Part shown: piece by piece, positions 34,404 through 44,869 of the stretch
Layout: every line of letters begins with the position of its first letter
Position numbering within the stretch: position 1 is the first letter of the stretch
NCBI GenBank assembly: GCA_012934845.2
Contig: WNNJ02000867.1
Coordinates: 1-64,000, forward strand
Length of the DNA: 64,000 bases
Reading direction: 5' to 3'
Origin: Pomphorhynchus laevis
Taxonomy: Eukaryota > Acanthocephala > Palaeacanthocephala > Echinorhynchida > Pomphorhynchidae
Position numbers and translations under genes: made by a program
Notes under the pieces: generated by a model
Told to the model about the DNA's origin: nothing
Databases searched by the model: none
Seen by the model: only the letters and a program-made list of their open reading frames with translations

Positions 34404-35010
34404 TATTATCCAAACTCAAACATTTTATGCTTAAGAGTTTTTAAATTGATTTTTAATATTATTGTGTTAATTTATAGTAACCTATTTTAAAATATGCATA
34501 TATTAAATTATGATTTTGAAGGAAGCCAATACCATTACATAATTTGGCAATTCTTAAAATCAGTCATCTATAACTCGTGCTACCTATCACCGAATTAATT
34601 TTTTATTTTGTCTAAATATATATGTACACTTTTAAATAATTTTTGATATCAAAATATTTATGACTTCTATTAATTCAATTTTATCCATATTTATATTTGC
34701 TTAGGAATTTAATGCTTGTTAGATAGCCATGATAGTTATTTTAACATATAACATATTTTATGTATCTTATTCTAATGCAAAGTATATTATTTATTATCCA
34801 TCCATAAGAGCGTAAGCCACAGTCAATTAAGCAAAGTGTCGCAAACGTCTTCATTCACAATGCCACACAGGCAACCGAAACGATCGGTAGGTACTACATT
34901 CTATAAACGAGTGTTGCCGAGTACTCCATTTCGATGCTGAAGTGGTCGTCTAGAGGTTACTTAATTCGTTGTTCACTCAGCACATTCGTGCATCACTATT
35001 CGATATATAT

Positions 35011-35419
35011 AATAGAATGAATAATTGCATACACGAGCGAGTATCATCATTTGGTCGGCTTCATAAATTATCCTCGTGTGAAGTCTTTAATCCTAGATGC
35101 AGCACTGTACACTACAATCAGCGTAGGTGGACCTCATCAGCAGTGAGCCTACGCCTACCTTTCGTGTTTCGGTCCTTTAATGATCTGCTGAATGATCTGC
35201 TTAATGATCTGCTTAATGATCTTTCGGTCCTTTAATGATCAGCAGATCATTAAAGGACCGAAACACGAAAGGTAGGCGTAGGCTCACTGCTGATGAGGTC
35301 CACCTACGCTGATTGTAGTGTACAGTGCTGCATCTAGGATTAAAGACTTCACACGAGGATAATTTATGAAGCCGACCAAATGATGATACTCGCTCGTGTA
35401 TGCAATTATTCATTCTATT
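35011..35419. repeat. Large palindrome, 2 x 179 bp
   Basis: 35011-35189 is the exact reverse complement of 35241-35419 as far as I can check by eye. The 51-bp spacer is built of AATGATCTGCTT repeats and contains its own 19-bp-arm palindrome (TTTCGGTCCTTTAATGATC). The arms carry the CTGATGAGGTCC / GGACCGAAAC core of the SINE-like units, arranged head to head. Frames across it are mirror readings, not genes. Confidence 0.9.
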
Positions 35420-35610
35420 AACCTGGCAGATTCCGGTTTCCTGTCAAGAAAATTCAAAAGACAGATTGTCGGTTGTTTCCGGCAACTGTAGTGCTATCTC
35501 CGTCTTTTTGTTACAAAAGACGGAAACAACGTACAGTTTGCACAAGTGGAAATGTGTTCCTTACAAACTGTATCGTTTGTTTTTACAGAAAGGCAGCAGA
35601 GGAAAATTTC
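35420..35610 (+). other. Unique insert between palindrome arm and third copy; coding-like and hairpin-rich
   Basis: After CTGGCAG the plus strand stays open through PVSCQENSKDRLSVVSGNCS and KTETTYSLHKWKCVPYKL into the next repeat copy. A second open frame also exists. Three nested complementary pairs (for example CCGTCTTTT with AAAAGACGG, and TACAGTTTG with CAAACTGTA) explain much of the sequence, so coding is doubtful. Confidence 0.35.
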
Positions 35611-35758
35611 AGCAGATCATTAAAGGACCGAAACACGAAAGGTAGGCGTAGGCTCACTGCTGATGAGGTCCACCTACGCTGATTGTAGTGTACAGTGCTG
35701 CATCTAGGATTAAAGACTTCACACGAGGATAATTTATGAAGCCGACCAAATGATGATA
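35611..35758 (+). repeat. Third copy of the palindrome arm (147 bp)
   Basis: AGCAGATCATTAAAGGACCG onward is identical to the first 147 bp of the right arm, in the same orientation, then diverges at GATGATA. Confidence 0.85.
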
Positions 35759-35827
35759 TATATAATAGAAATAATTTGTCGAACCGTGATCCACGGTCAT
35801 TTAGAGGCACTCTATTAATATTTTAAA

Positions 35828-35989
35828 AGAATAAATCGAACTGGATCGAAAAAAGCTTTATTTTTATTTCAAACTTTGCACAACGTTTTGAAGTTTTTTC
35901 TTTTCAGAAAAAAAAGGAAACTTCAAAACGTTATTCGTAGTTTGAAATAAAGAAAATAAAGCGTTTTGATCCAGTTTGTTTTATTCTTA
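35828..35989. mobile_element. Foldback MITE, about 160 bp
   Basis: Left half AGAATAAATCGAACTGGATC...TTTCAAACTTTGC...CGTTTTGAAG is complementary, with modest mismatch, to the right half ending GATCCAGTTTGTTTTATTCT. It is almost entirely terminal inverted repeat, with a TTTTCAGAAAA centre. No coding capacity. Confidence 0.75.
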
Positions 35990-36079
35990 TATTTATATAT
36001 TTATATATAGGAAATTATAAGTAATACAAATAGGTAAATATAAGTAGGCACAAATCGAAAAAAAAAATTATTTTAACAT

Positions 36080-36115
36080 ACTGTACAAGCTTTCGGCTGA
36101 ATGCCTTTTTCAATT
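36080..36115 (-). repeat. Penelope-associated hairpin motif
   Basis: On the minus strand AAAAGGCATTCAGCCGAAAG with CTTGTA. The pattern NGCAT..GCCGAAAGC is shared with 46330-46420 and 55.5-56.55 kb. Confidence 0.45.
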
Positions 36116-36129
36116 TTGATTTTCAATAT

Positions 36130-38295
36130 CATTATCCTTCATATCATTAATCTTGTTGAATAACATAAACATCTTATTTATTAATACAATTATATAAACT
36201 TAAATTGAAATATTTATAGTATTATATTTGTAAAATTTAAAAATCTATAATTAATAATAAATGATTATTAAATAATAAATATATTATTTATTATTTAATA
36301 ATAAATAATTATAATTTTTTACTTAAATTATTTAAGTATTTTAATAATAAACTTATGAAGTTCCTAATTCATTTTTACATTTACCTGCACTTTGATATAT
36401 AATAATTAGGCGCTAAATTAAAGCATCTAATGATTAATAAATCATTAATTTGGAATTAACGATCTCTAATTCGAAATCAACATTGTAATTCAAAACATTA
36501 GAAAATATATAAAAGTGTTCCATCAACTGTAATATTAAAAGTGTTATATAAGAAATGTTAAACAATTTTATAAAAGTGAAATGTGTATTTTATAAATACA
36601 CAAGCTATTTTTTACACAGTATTGTCTATATTAATCTTCAATAGTAATATTTACTTAGTTAATGAATATGCAAGATAAATATATAAATATGCCAGCTAAA
36701 ATGTTGAGTTACTTACTTGTAAGCGATTGACAGACAAAACTCGTAAGGTTTTCAAATAGCAAACTACATTTCGACGCGTAGTAATCGATAATTGTCTATT
36801 CCTTTTTCACTATTAGACAATTATTTCGAAATCAAACAAAATATTTAACGTGATGTACCAAATTTGTAACAATCGTATATTTAATGTTGTCTGTAATAGT
36901 GGACCAGGTGTAATGGTTAAACTTTAAATAATAACAGTTTTTATGTCGCTTTGTTAACCAAACAAATTCATGCTTGACTATATTTGGTTTTGATATTCGA
37001 CAGATGCATTTAAAAACAGACTTTATTATGAAAGCGATATAGTTGAATATGCATATTATTTGAGTGATAACTTACAATCAACATTATCGTATTTTCATTC
37101 CTATTTTGCGTGGTTAGTTAATTTGGTTAAAAGTTAAATTACTTTGAAATATATATAATGTTTACACGGATTTGCAAATATACATGTTTTCTAATTGAAA
37201 TGAATACAATAAATATGTGCTGTACTGTATTTATATTTATTTATATTTATCTTTTTTATTTATTACAAATTAATAAATTATTAATTTTTCATTTTACAAA
37301 TTATTGATGATAATGAGAATAAAAATACAAATGAAAGAATAACTGACTAATTAATATTAATATTATTATTAATATTAATTAATATTAATATTAATATTAA
37401 TTAATATTATTATCTATAACATAATAAATTATACATTTGAATATAAACATATGTGCTGTACTGTTGTGATATCCCTTGTTACAAATTCAGTTGTAGTATC
37501 TTTCGGAATAAAATTCTTCATTCAGTATTTAATACTACCCATATTGTTTGTAATCGTTTGTAATGTGTATTTTACTTTAACAGTACTTGATTTAAAGTCA
37601 TTAGCAAATATTCAAGATTACAATTTTTCTTACAAATATTATATTTGCAGTTAACTATTCATTTTGTTTGAATTAGTTAACAATATTCTTTATTAATGCT
37701 ACAAATTACCAATATTCCTATTATTTATATTTTTCTTACAAACTTTAAGTTGAGGTAATAATTCTAGCTTATTCATTTCAGATAATATATTTGGTTAAAA
37801 CTGTATTTAATAAACTGTTGTATTATTGTTGAAATATAATTGGATAGTCAAAATTAATAACGCCATCCATGCGCATTATGAAAGTTTATTTAAATTTTAT
37901 TTACCTCGAATATTAAGCATTTGATATCTTAAAAATACAGTTAAAAGTCGTTTTCTGAGTAAGTATATACTAGATAACACTAACCCAAAAGGTGCATTTT
38001 ATAAAAAAAATTTCCTAATAAAAGATACTTAACGACGTCATGTTTTGTTGAATTTAACAAATTCCTAATCTAGCATCTCGTTAATAGAACGGATAACTAT
38101 TGCGATAGTTTTGCACATTGCACGCCTTTATAATATAATAATTTCTTACTAATTAAGAAAATCTTAATTTTACAATCAACTGATAATGACAATAAAAATC
38201 AAATGAAAAAGTAACTGACTAATTAATATTGTTTGCTAATTCTATAACATAATAAATTATAAATTTTGTATTAGAATAGGATAAGCAATAATAAG
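36130..38295. other. AT-rich intergenic region
   Basis: Contains an AATATT microsatellite at 37345-37415 and a hydrophobic 67-codon frame at 37451-37654 that I regard as chance in AT-rich DNA. Nothing else recognised. Confidence 0.5.
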
Positions 38296-38299
38296 CAAA

Positions 38300-39065
38300 T
38301 TTCATTAGAGAAAGTACGTCACTAGAATGTATTTGGGTCCGTTGCTTTGTAGGGTCGATGAATAGATTTCGAAACATAATAACATAGCAGTTGCTCCTGA
38401 TGACCTCAAATCCTTATTCTAATACTTCGTCTGTTATAAGTCAATTTATAAAATTAACTTTTATTTTAAATTTTAATTTTAAATTTTAACTTTATATAGA
38501 TTATGATAATATATTTAACTTGATATAAATTATGTAAAATCTTATTTAAAAATTATTTGTTATTTATAATTATTTATTATTTTATTATTATTTTTATTTA
38601 TCATTTATTCATCCATTTATTTTTATTTACTAATCTATTAATTTATTAATAGATTTACTAATCTATTTATTTACTAGTCTGTTATAAATCAATTTATAAA
38701 AATTGACTTCCATTTTAAATTTAAATTTTAAATTTTAACTTGATATAGATTATATAAAATCTTAAATAACAATTATTTATTATTTATAATATTTTATAAC
38801 TTAATTAATTAGAACAATCAAATTTAATCAGAGAAAATACGTCATTAGAATGCATTTAGCATTGCTGCTATGTGGAGTCAAGGAATAAGGGCTGAATCCT
38901 GATAGCATCAGTTGCTTCTGATGACCTCTCATCCATATTATAATACAACGTCTGTTATTTATTAATTAGTCAATTCATAAAAATTGATTTTTATTTTAAA
39001 TTTCAATTTTAAATTTTAACTTGATATAAATTATATAAAATCTTATATTAAAATTATTTATTATT
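38300..39065 (+). repeat. Family A repeats, three forward copies in series
   Basis: Units begin near 38300 (CATTAGAGAAAGTACGTCAC), 38670 (body only) and 38822 (AATCAGAGAAAATACGTCAT). Cores carry AGCAGTTGCTCCTGATGACC. The second and third are 3'-shortened. Confidence 0.75.
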
Positions 39066-39084
39066 TATTAGTTAACCATTTTTC

Positions 39085-39415
39085 CGATTGTGGCACAATA
39101 TTATGCTTACATATATTGTTCCTATTCTTGATACATCAGGACGCTACTAATCAGTATGGGTGGGTCTCATCAGCTGCTGACCCATACCTACATTTCACAT
39201 CAAATACATTTCACGGTCCTACATTTCACCCAGACCTCCATTTCACGGTCCTACATTTCACCCAGACCTCCATTTCACGGGACTTACATTTTACGATATG
39301 GGTCGACTGATTAGTAGCGTCCTGCTGTATCAAGAATAGGAACAATAAATGCGAGGATAATATTGTGCCACAACCAGAAGCATTTCAGCTCACAGATGCA
39401 TTCAAGTTAAATTTA
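39085..39415. mobile_element. Second head-to-head inverted SINE pair with inner 40-bp duplication
   Basis: Left arm, minus, from GTGGCACAATATTATGC to GGGTCTCATCAGCTGCTGAC and CCTACATTTCAC. Right arm, plus, from CTGATTAGTAGCGTCCTGCT to GATGCATTCAAGTT. Between them CATTTCACGGTCCTACATTT with CACCCAGACCTC is tandemly repeated. Same architecture as 27752-28038. Confidence 0.75.
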
Positions 39416-39520
39416 ACTATTTATTATTTAACTATTTAAATCTTATTTAGCATTATTTTAATTTATAAATTATGTAAAATACGTAGACTCAATTAGCTGA
39501 TATGATATCGTATTAAATAC
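39416..39520 (+). repeat. Family A repeat, 3' end only
   Basis: Ends AATACGTAGACTCAATTAGC with TGATATGAT. Confidence 0.65.
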
Positions 39521-39589
39521 TATATTAAATTGCAATGGTCTTGACTTATAAAAGTACATTTATAAAAGCGCATTTATAAAAGCACACTT

Positions 39590-39937
39590 AAATCTCATCA
39601 GAGGAAATATGTCCTTAGCACGTATTTGGCGCCACTGCTATGTTTGGTCGAGGAATATGGGGTGAATCCTGATAGCATAGCAGTTCCTCCTGATGGCCAC
39701 TAATCCTTATTCTGGTACATAATCTGAAATTTATTAGTTAATTCATAAAAATTGACTTTTATTTTAAATTTTAATTATAAATTTTTACTTGATATAAATA
39801 TAAATTATATAAAATATTATAACAATTATTTGTTTTATTATTTAATTATAAAATTTGATTTAGCATTATTAACATTTAGCATCATTTAACATTTTAATTA
39901 TATTAAATATGTAGGCACAGTTAGCTGATTTAATTTA
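39590..39937 (+). repeat. Family A repeat, complete forward copy at a filled site
   Basis: Runs from TCATCAGAGGAAATATGTCC to CACAGTTAGCTGATTTAA. It interrupts a sequence that is present without it at about 44410-44465, which defines the unit's ends (see Findings). About 345 bp, no reading frame. Confidence 0.8.
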
Positions 39938-39948
39938 ATTAATTAAAA

Positions 39949-40335
39949 GTTCGACTTGCAAGACACGCACAAATCACAAATTATATACTTTAGCATATTT
40001 TACAAAAATATTATATATTAAAAAGCAGTGCACTGAATGTGTATCCCAGTTGCGTTGTAAAAACTTCAGAGGGTGTTTGCAAATACGATGTCTTTACTCA
40101 AGCACAGTACGTGATCAAATTTCAGCGATATATAGTATATATACTCGGTAGAATGGTCTGTGAAAATATATAGTGAAATGCAGATTTCCCGTTTAACGAT
40201 ATAATGGTCTCTTCGAAGTCTGGTTCTAATTTGACAAAACCAGGTGTTGCTTGTATTAAAGATTACAATCATTGTTTCAAGACAGCATTCGTCGCCCTAT
40301 ACAATATTTTTAGAAAATGCGCGATTTTGGCGTAT
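39949..40335. repeat. Duplicated unique segment, copy 1
   Basis: From GTTCGACTTGCAAGACACGC to AATGCGCGATTTTGG. The same segment lies at 44451-44750 in the same orientation, with about 90 bp absent there (the TATATAGTATATATACTCGG...GGTCTCTTC part). Minus-strand frames in both copies are open only because the copies are similar; no gene is claimed. Confidence 0.8.
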
Positions 40336-41010
40336 TCTTAGCTAACGATTTTTAATTACCATAGAAAACAACATTAAAAATGTTAGTCGTAATGAATAGG
40401 TTGCGATTGCGTTCTTAGGTACCTGATGTAAGGTACATTCTGACACTTTATTATGAAAAATAAAATGTTTGAGATTTCATATTTGCAATAAATGTATTTT
40501 TGGTCAAGTTATAGTTATTTGTTGTAACAGAAACACGTGAAAGATATTGGTCAATTTACTTATATTAATTAATTTATATTACCTAATAAAAATAAATTAA
40601 GTGAATAAATTAATTTAAATATTTAATTTATTTATATAAATTATATATTGGTAATTTACTCATTGTTTTATTACTTAGCTGATTACATATTTATCACAAC
40701 ATAAATTTATTAAAAGTTTAAGTCAATATTCAATTCTATATATAGTCTATTGCGTTTTGAATGCAATTTATTATCGATTCAAATAATATAAATCAATATA
40801 TTTGTATATATTAATTGACATAAATTTGTATATTGATATATATATGTAGTAAATGAAATTGTTTTTTGCTTGGTTTAATGATAAACTCCAGTTAGATAGA
40901 TGTCTAGAAATCCCATTCACAACTGTATTCCTCTTTTTACTAATTTAAAATATTTTGATATATCCGATATCCAGTACGGTGTATATTAGAAAACATATCA
41001 TAGTATCCTT
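40336..41010. other. AT-rich stretch, nothing recognised
   Basis: No supported gene or repeat. Confidence 0.45.
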
Positions 41011-41079
41011 ATTTGTCTCTTCCGGTCTCAAGTCTAGCAATCTCATTCACCATACCTTATTCTGTTTTCGAATCTAGAA

Positions 41080-41257
41080 GGAAATGGAGCGAAGTCTTTG
41101 AGAAGATGCTTGACGCTTCGATAGCTAGCGTTTCGATTAAGGGTTTATTTTTATTGTGCAAAAATAAACCCTTAATCATCCTTCCTACGGGAAAGGGGGA
41201 TAGAGAGTGTTATAATATTTCCCCTTTAAGGAGGAACGGTGACAAGTCTTTTTATCT
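41080..41257. repeat. Partial foldback arm and 18-bp perfect hairpin
   Basis: AAGTCTTTGAGAAGATGCTT with GACGCTTCGATAGCTAGC repeats the left arm of the adjacent MITE. At 41135-41177 GATTAAGGGTTTATTTTT and its exact complement flank a 7-nt loop. Confidence 0.75.
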
Positions 41258-41413
41258 ATAAGGGGAAGGTGGCTAAGTCTTTGAGAAGATACTTGACGCT
41301 TCGATAGCCAGCTATTCGGTAATACTATCGATGCGCTGGCTTACATCAGAATGAGGCTTGATTGCTGATGACGTCAAGCATCTTCTTAAAAAATTTTTCC
41401 TTCCCCCTTAAGG
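41258..41413. mobile_element. Foldback MITE, about 155 bp
   Basis: Terminal inverted repeats of about 40 bp: AAGGGGAAGG...GAGAAGATACTTGACG at the left and CGTCAAGCATCTTCTT...CCTTCCCCCTT at the right. A smaller internal stem (GCCAGC...GCTGGC) is present. No coding capacity. Confidence 0.75.
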
Positions 41414-42382
41414 TAGTAGATCGAAGGTTATCCAAGTTTGTTAAAATATGCGTAATTTCTTCCAGATCGAGTTTCAATATTTTAAAATCATGTATCAATA
41501 AAATGCACATATGATTTTATCTAATATTGAATTAAATTATAAATATATGTCTACGATCATTTTACAATGTAGAATTAAAGATGTAAAAATATGCACATGT
41601 TATAATATGAATATTTGTCGTAAATTTAAAATTAAATTATTTACTAAAATATTTGAATTCAAATAAAAAACCGTGTATAGTAGTCAAATCAATTTTGGAT
41701 TTTTGAAATTATGTTCTTAATCATAATATTGTGATTATGATTACCATTACAGTATATTAAAAAATATATAAAAAAATATATTTATATAAAAAATTAAGTA
41801 TATTTTGTAAAATATAAATTTTGTTAAACGGTTTCTTTCATTAAGCAAACAAGACCCAAAATCATTATCCATTTACAACAAATAAATAATTATATCAATT
41901 ACATCTATTATATCAATTTCACTCCTATTAAACATTACAATTAGTATTTAATGAAATTTGGTACTTCAATAAAACACCCGAAGAAATATTATTGACTAAA
42001 CAGGAAATAGTGAAATAATTGTTTCCAAAAAAAATAATTTTAAATTTTTCAATTTTCATAAATTTTTTAAAAGAATAAAAATAAATTATTTTACTCCCTT
42101 CTGTTCAATCAATAACTAAAAGTATAAACGAACAATATTTATCTTTACATTATTTCCCTGAAAGCAAACTAAGAAAGAATAGAAAGAAAACTCAAATAGT
42201 TTCTACTATAACTATAAAGTGTTAACACAATTAAGAATGTACTTTGTGAATTAACGGCCTAGTTTTGATTTTAAATTCTTACAAACTCGAAAGAACAAAA
42301 AGTTTGTTTTTAGATCAAATGAATTAGAGAAACTAGAAACTTTATTGCGCACTGAAAATGTTTGGCATTAACAGTATAACAA
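41414..42382. other. AT-rich 5' flank of the Ly6-like gene
   Basis: No TATA box of quality or splice-bounded 5' exon was seen near the start codon. The sequence is otherwise featureless. Confidence 0.4.
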
Positions 42383-42883
42383 ATGTATAAGTTAATACTA
42401 GTAATTGGATTATGCGCATGGTCACGACATATCTGCGCAGATATTCGTTGCTACATATGTGATAGTTTCAATGAGACTTTTTATGGACCCCAACAAGAGC
42501 AAACAATTGAACAATCGCCGTGCATGTACCGTAACAGCGATCTTAAAATTGTGCAATGCGACAGCTATTGTGTACTGTATATGCTGGCAATTGACAACCG
42601 GAAAAAGGCTACAAAGCGTTTCCGCCGTAGGCTCGTCAGAGGTTGCTCACCTATAAAGGAATACCTCGTTCATAAGACAGAAATACTGCGGATGATGAAT
42701 CTTAGTCAGCACCCGTACAACGATAAAGATACAAAGTACACTGTCGAATTTCAAAAGGAATGCAATAGCATCCTGTGTAATGGCGATTTTCTGATCATTA
42801 AAAGCAACTCGGCAACAACAAACTATCAAATTTTATTGTCACGTTTGATATTATATTGCGTGTTGATTATTGTACTGCTTTGA
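42383..42883 (+). CDS. Ly6/uPAR three-finger-type secreted protein with GPI-type tail
   Basis: A single-exon, 166-codon gene in AT-rich surroundings. It opens with a signal peptide (MYKLILVIGLCAWSRHICA, likely cut before Asp20). The mature part has eight cysteines at about 23, 26, 47, 59, 63, 88, 127 and 132. It begins with the C-x2-C motif RCYICDS and ends with the Cys-Asn pair LCNGD that marks Ly6 domains. The C-terminus is a hydrophobic tail (YQILLSRLILYCVLIIVLL) preceded by small polar residues, as for GPI attachment. N-glycosylation sites are possible at Asn30 and Asn106. Ly6 proteins act on the outer cell surface as receptor modulators or adhesion factors; the specific role is unknown. 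A basic run (KKATKRFRRR) in the second finger is unusual. Confidence 0.75.
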   Translation: MYKLILVIGLCAWSRHICADIRCYICDSFNETFYGPQQEQTIEQSPCMYRNSDLKIVQCDSYCVLYMLAIDNRKKATKRFRRRLVRGCSPIKEYLVHKTEILRMMNLSQHPYNDKDTKYTVEFQKECNSILCNGDFLIIKSNSATTNYQILLSRLILYCVLIIVLL

Positions 42884-43835
42884 TTTTGATTTTGTTGTAA
42901 AAATTGTAATTATGTAAATCATTACCATTTTAACATCTTTATATGTAGGTAGCATACATTAACTGTATGTTATTCTTCTAAAATAATTTTAGTTGTATAG
43001 TTTTATGATTTTTAAAACCACCATTATTATAATTATATCATAATCGTGATCTCTCTTCAGTTGGAAGAAATCGTTAATAAGAGCAGCTATAGAAAGGATA
43101 TGCTAACTCATATAGAAATATTACTATGATCAAATACTATCTCAAGTTATTTTCGTCTTTACTTACTAATATACTTGACTATTAGTAGTTAGATTATCTG
43201 ATTAGTCTGTACTAACTGATAGACTATAAAACAGGAAACTTGGATACTGTTTTGTTATTTGCATGTGGCATAACTGCTTACATTCAAACGGAATTTGACT
43301 ATATTACATGCTGATCTTTTATTAGAATCATATTGAATATCTGAAATTCGAATGGCATCGACTAACATATGTAATTATCATAACTTCGATCTATTAGAGT
43401 ATTATTTCTTTCTTATAATACAGTTATCTATCAACGAAGATCCAGAATTGCTCTAATATTACCAGGACGAAGCATTTTATAGATACACATTACTGTGGAA
43501 TGAGAAGATTAGGAACATAGATCTTTCGCTTTATCAAACCCCAATTCGGCGTCAACAGTACTTACTCCAGTAGCTGCTTAATCTTTAGAGTTTATCTTAC
43601 TGGATATTACTAAAAAATTTGTTGTTTTAAGAACATGACGGTTCTTGGTGATTGTTGCTCCATCTTTTTAACTGTATATTTTTAACTAAAATCGGATACA
43701 TGCGATTAATAGACGAGCATTAAAATTAATGGTTCACATTGTGATTCTTAGTTTTGATATTTTTATATGCTGAAATATTTTTATATTTTTATAATATTTT
43801 TATATTTTTACATATTTTTATTTGTTGTGTCAATA
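42884..43835. other. 3' flank, nothing recognised
   Basis: Somewhat less AT-rich than average but without an open frame of coding character. A low-complexity ATTTTTATA run lies at 43755-43820. Confidence 0.45.
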
Positions 43836-43839
43836 AATA

Positions 43840-44360
43840 GATGTCGAATCATAATAACATAGTAGTTGCTCCTGATGACCTCTAATCCTTATTATGATAC
43901 TTCGTATGTTATAAGTCAATTTATAAAAATTGTCTTTCATTTTAAATTTTAATTTTAAATTTTTACTTGATATAAATTATATAAAATCTTATATAACAAT
44001 TATTAATTATTTATAATTTTTTATAACTTAATTAATTAGAATAATTACATTTAATAAGAGAAAATACGTCATTAGAATGCATTTGGCTTCGCTGCTATGT
44101 AGGGTCGAAAAATGGAAGTCAAACATAATCAAATAGCAGTTCTTCCTGATGACCTCTAATACTTATTCTGGTACATCATCTGAAATTTATTAGCTAATTC
44201 ATAAAAATTGACTAATTTGGTCACTAAATTGACTTGATATAAATTATATAAAATCTTATATAACAATTATTTATTATTTAGCAATTTAAATTTTATTTAG
44301 CATTATTTTTTAATTTATAAATAATATAAAATACGTGGACTCATTTAGCTGATGTGATAT
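43840..44360 (+). repeat. Family A repeats, two forward copies in series
   Basis: First copy 43840-44040 begins in the core (CATAGTAGTTGCTCCTGATG). Second 44047-44360 is nearly full and ends AATACGTGGACTCATTTAGC. Confidence 0.75.
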
Positions 44361-44450
44361 TGTATTGCATACCATATCAATAAATTAAATTAAAATCGCA
44401 AATGATTAAACTGCAATGGTCTTGACTTATAAAAGCACATATTATTTAAA

Positions 44451-44750
44451 GTTCGACTTGCAAGACACGCACAAATCACAAATTATATACTTTAGCATAT
44501 TTTACAAAAATATTATATATTGAAAAAGCAGCGCACTGAATGTGTATTCCAGTTGCGTTGTAAAAACTTCAGTGGGTGTTTGCAAATACGATGTCTTTAC
44601 TCAAGTACAGTAGGTGATCAAATTTTAGCAAAAAATATAGAGTATTGATACTCGTGTGAAGTCTGGTTCTAATTTGACAAAACCAGGTGTTGCTTGCTTT
44701 TGTCTCCCTATACAATTTTCTTGAAAATGCGCGATTTTTGTGGTCCAAAT
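44451..44750. repeat. Duplicated unique segment, copy 2
   Basis: Direct copy of 39949-40335 with an internal deletion. Directly preceded by the Family A-free version of the site. Confidence 0.8.
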
Positions 44751-44869
44751 GAGATGCATAGAAATGAGACAGAAACACAGGTCAAAGTTCGACCGATGAC
44801 GATGAATGTGTAACAGGAACTGATTGTTTGAGCGAAGTGCTCTGGAGGACAAATATTCATTACCTTACA

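Noticed and set aside
35213-35413. Gene inside the palindrome (two identical mirror frames)
   Set aside because: The identical translations on opposite strands only reflect the inverted repeat.
37451-37654. Small membrane protein
   Set aside because: Hydrophobicity is what T-rich codons give by default; no signal, conserved residue or promoter was seen.
40066-40272. Paired short genes at 40.1 and 44.6 kb
   Set aside because: The frames are shared because the DNA is duplicated; the deletion between copies disrupts them and codon composition is not coding-like.
41100-41261. RecQ-type helicase fragment (KNKPLIILPTGKG)
   Set aside because: The apparent PTG-x-GK match falls on the right arm of an 18-bp hairpin and no other helicase motif lies nearby, so it is probably coincidence.
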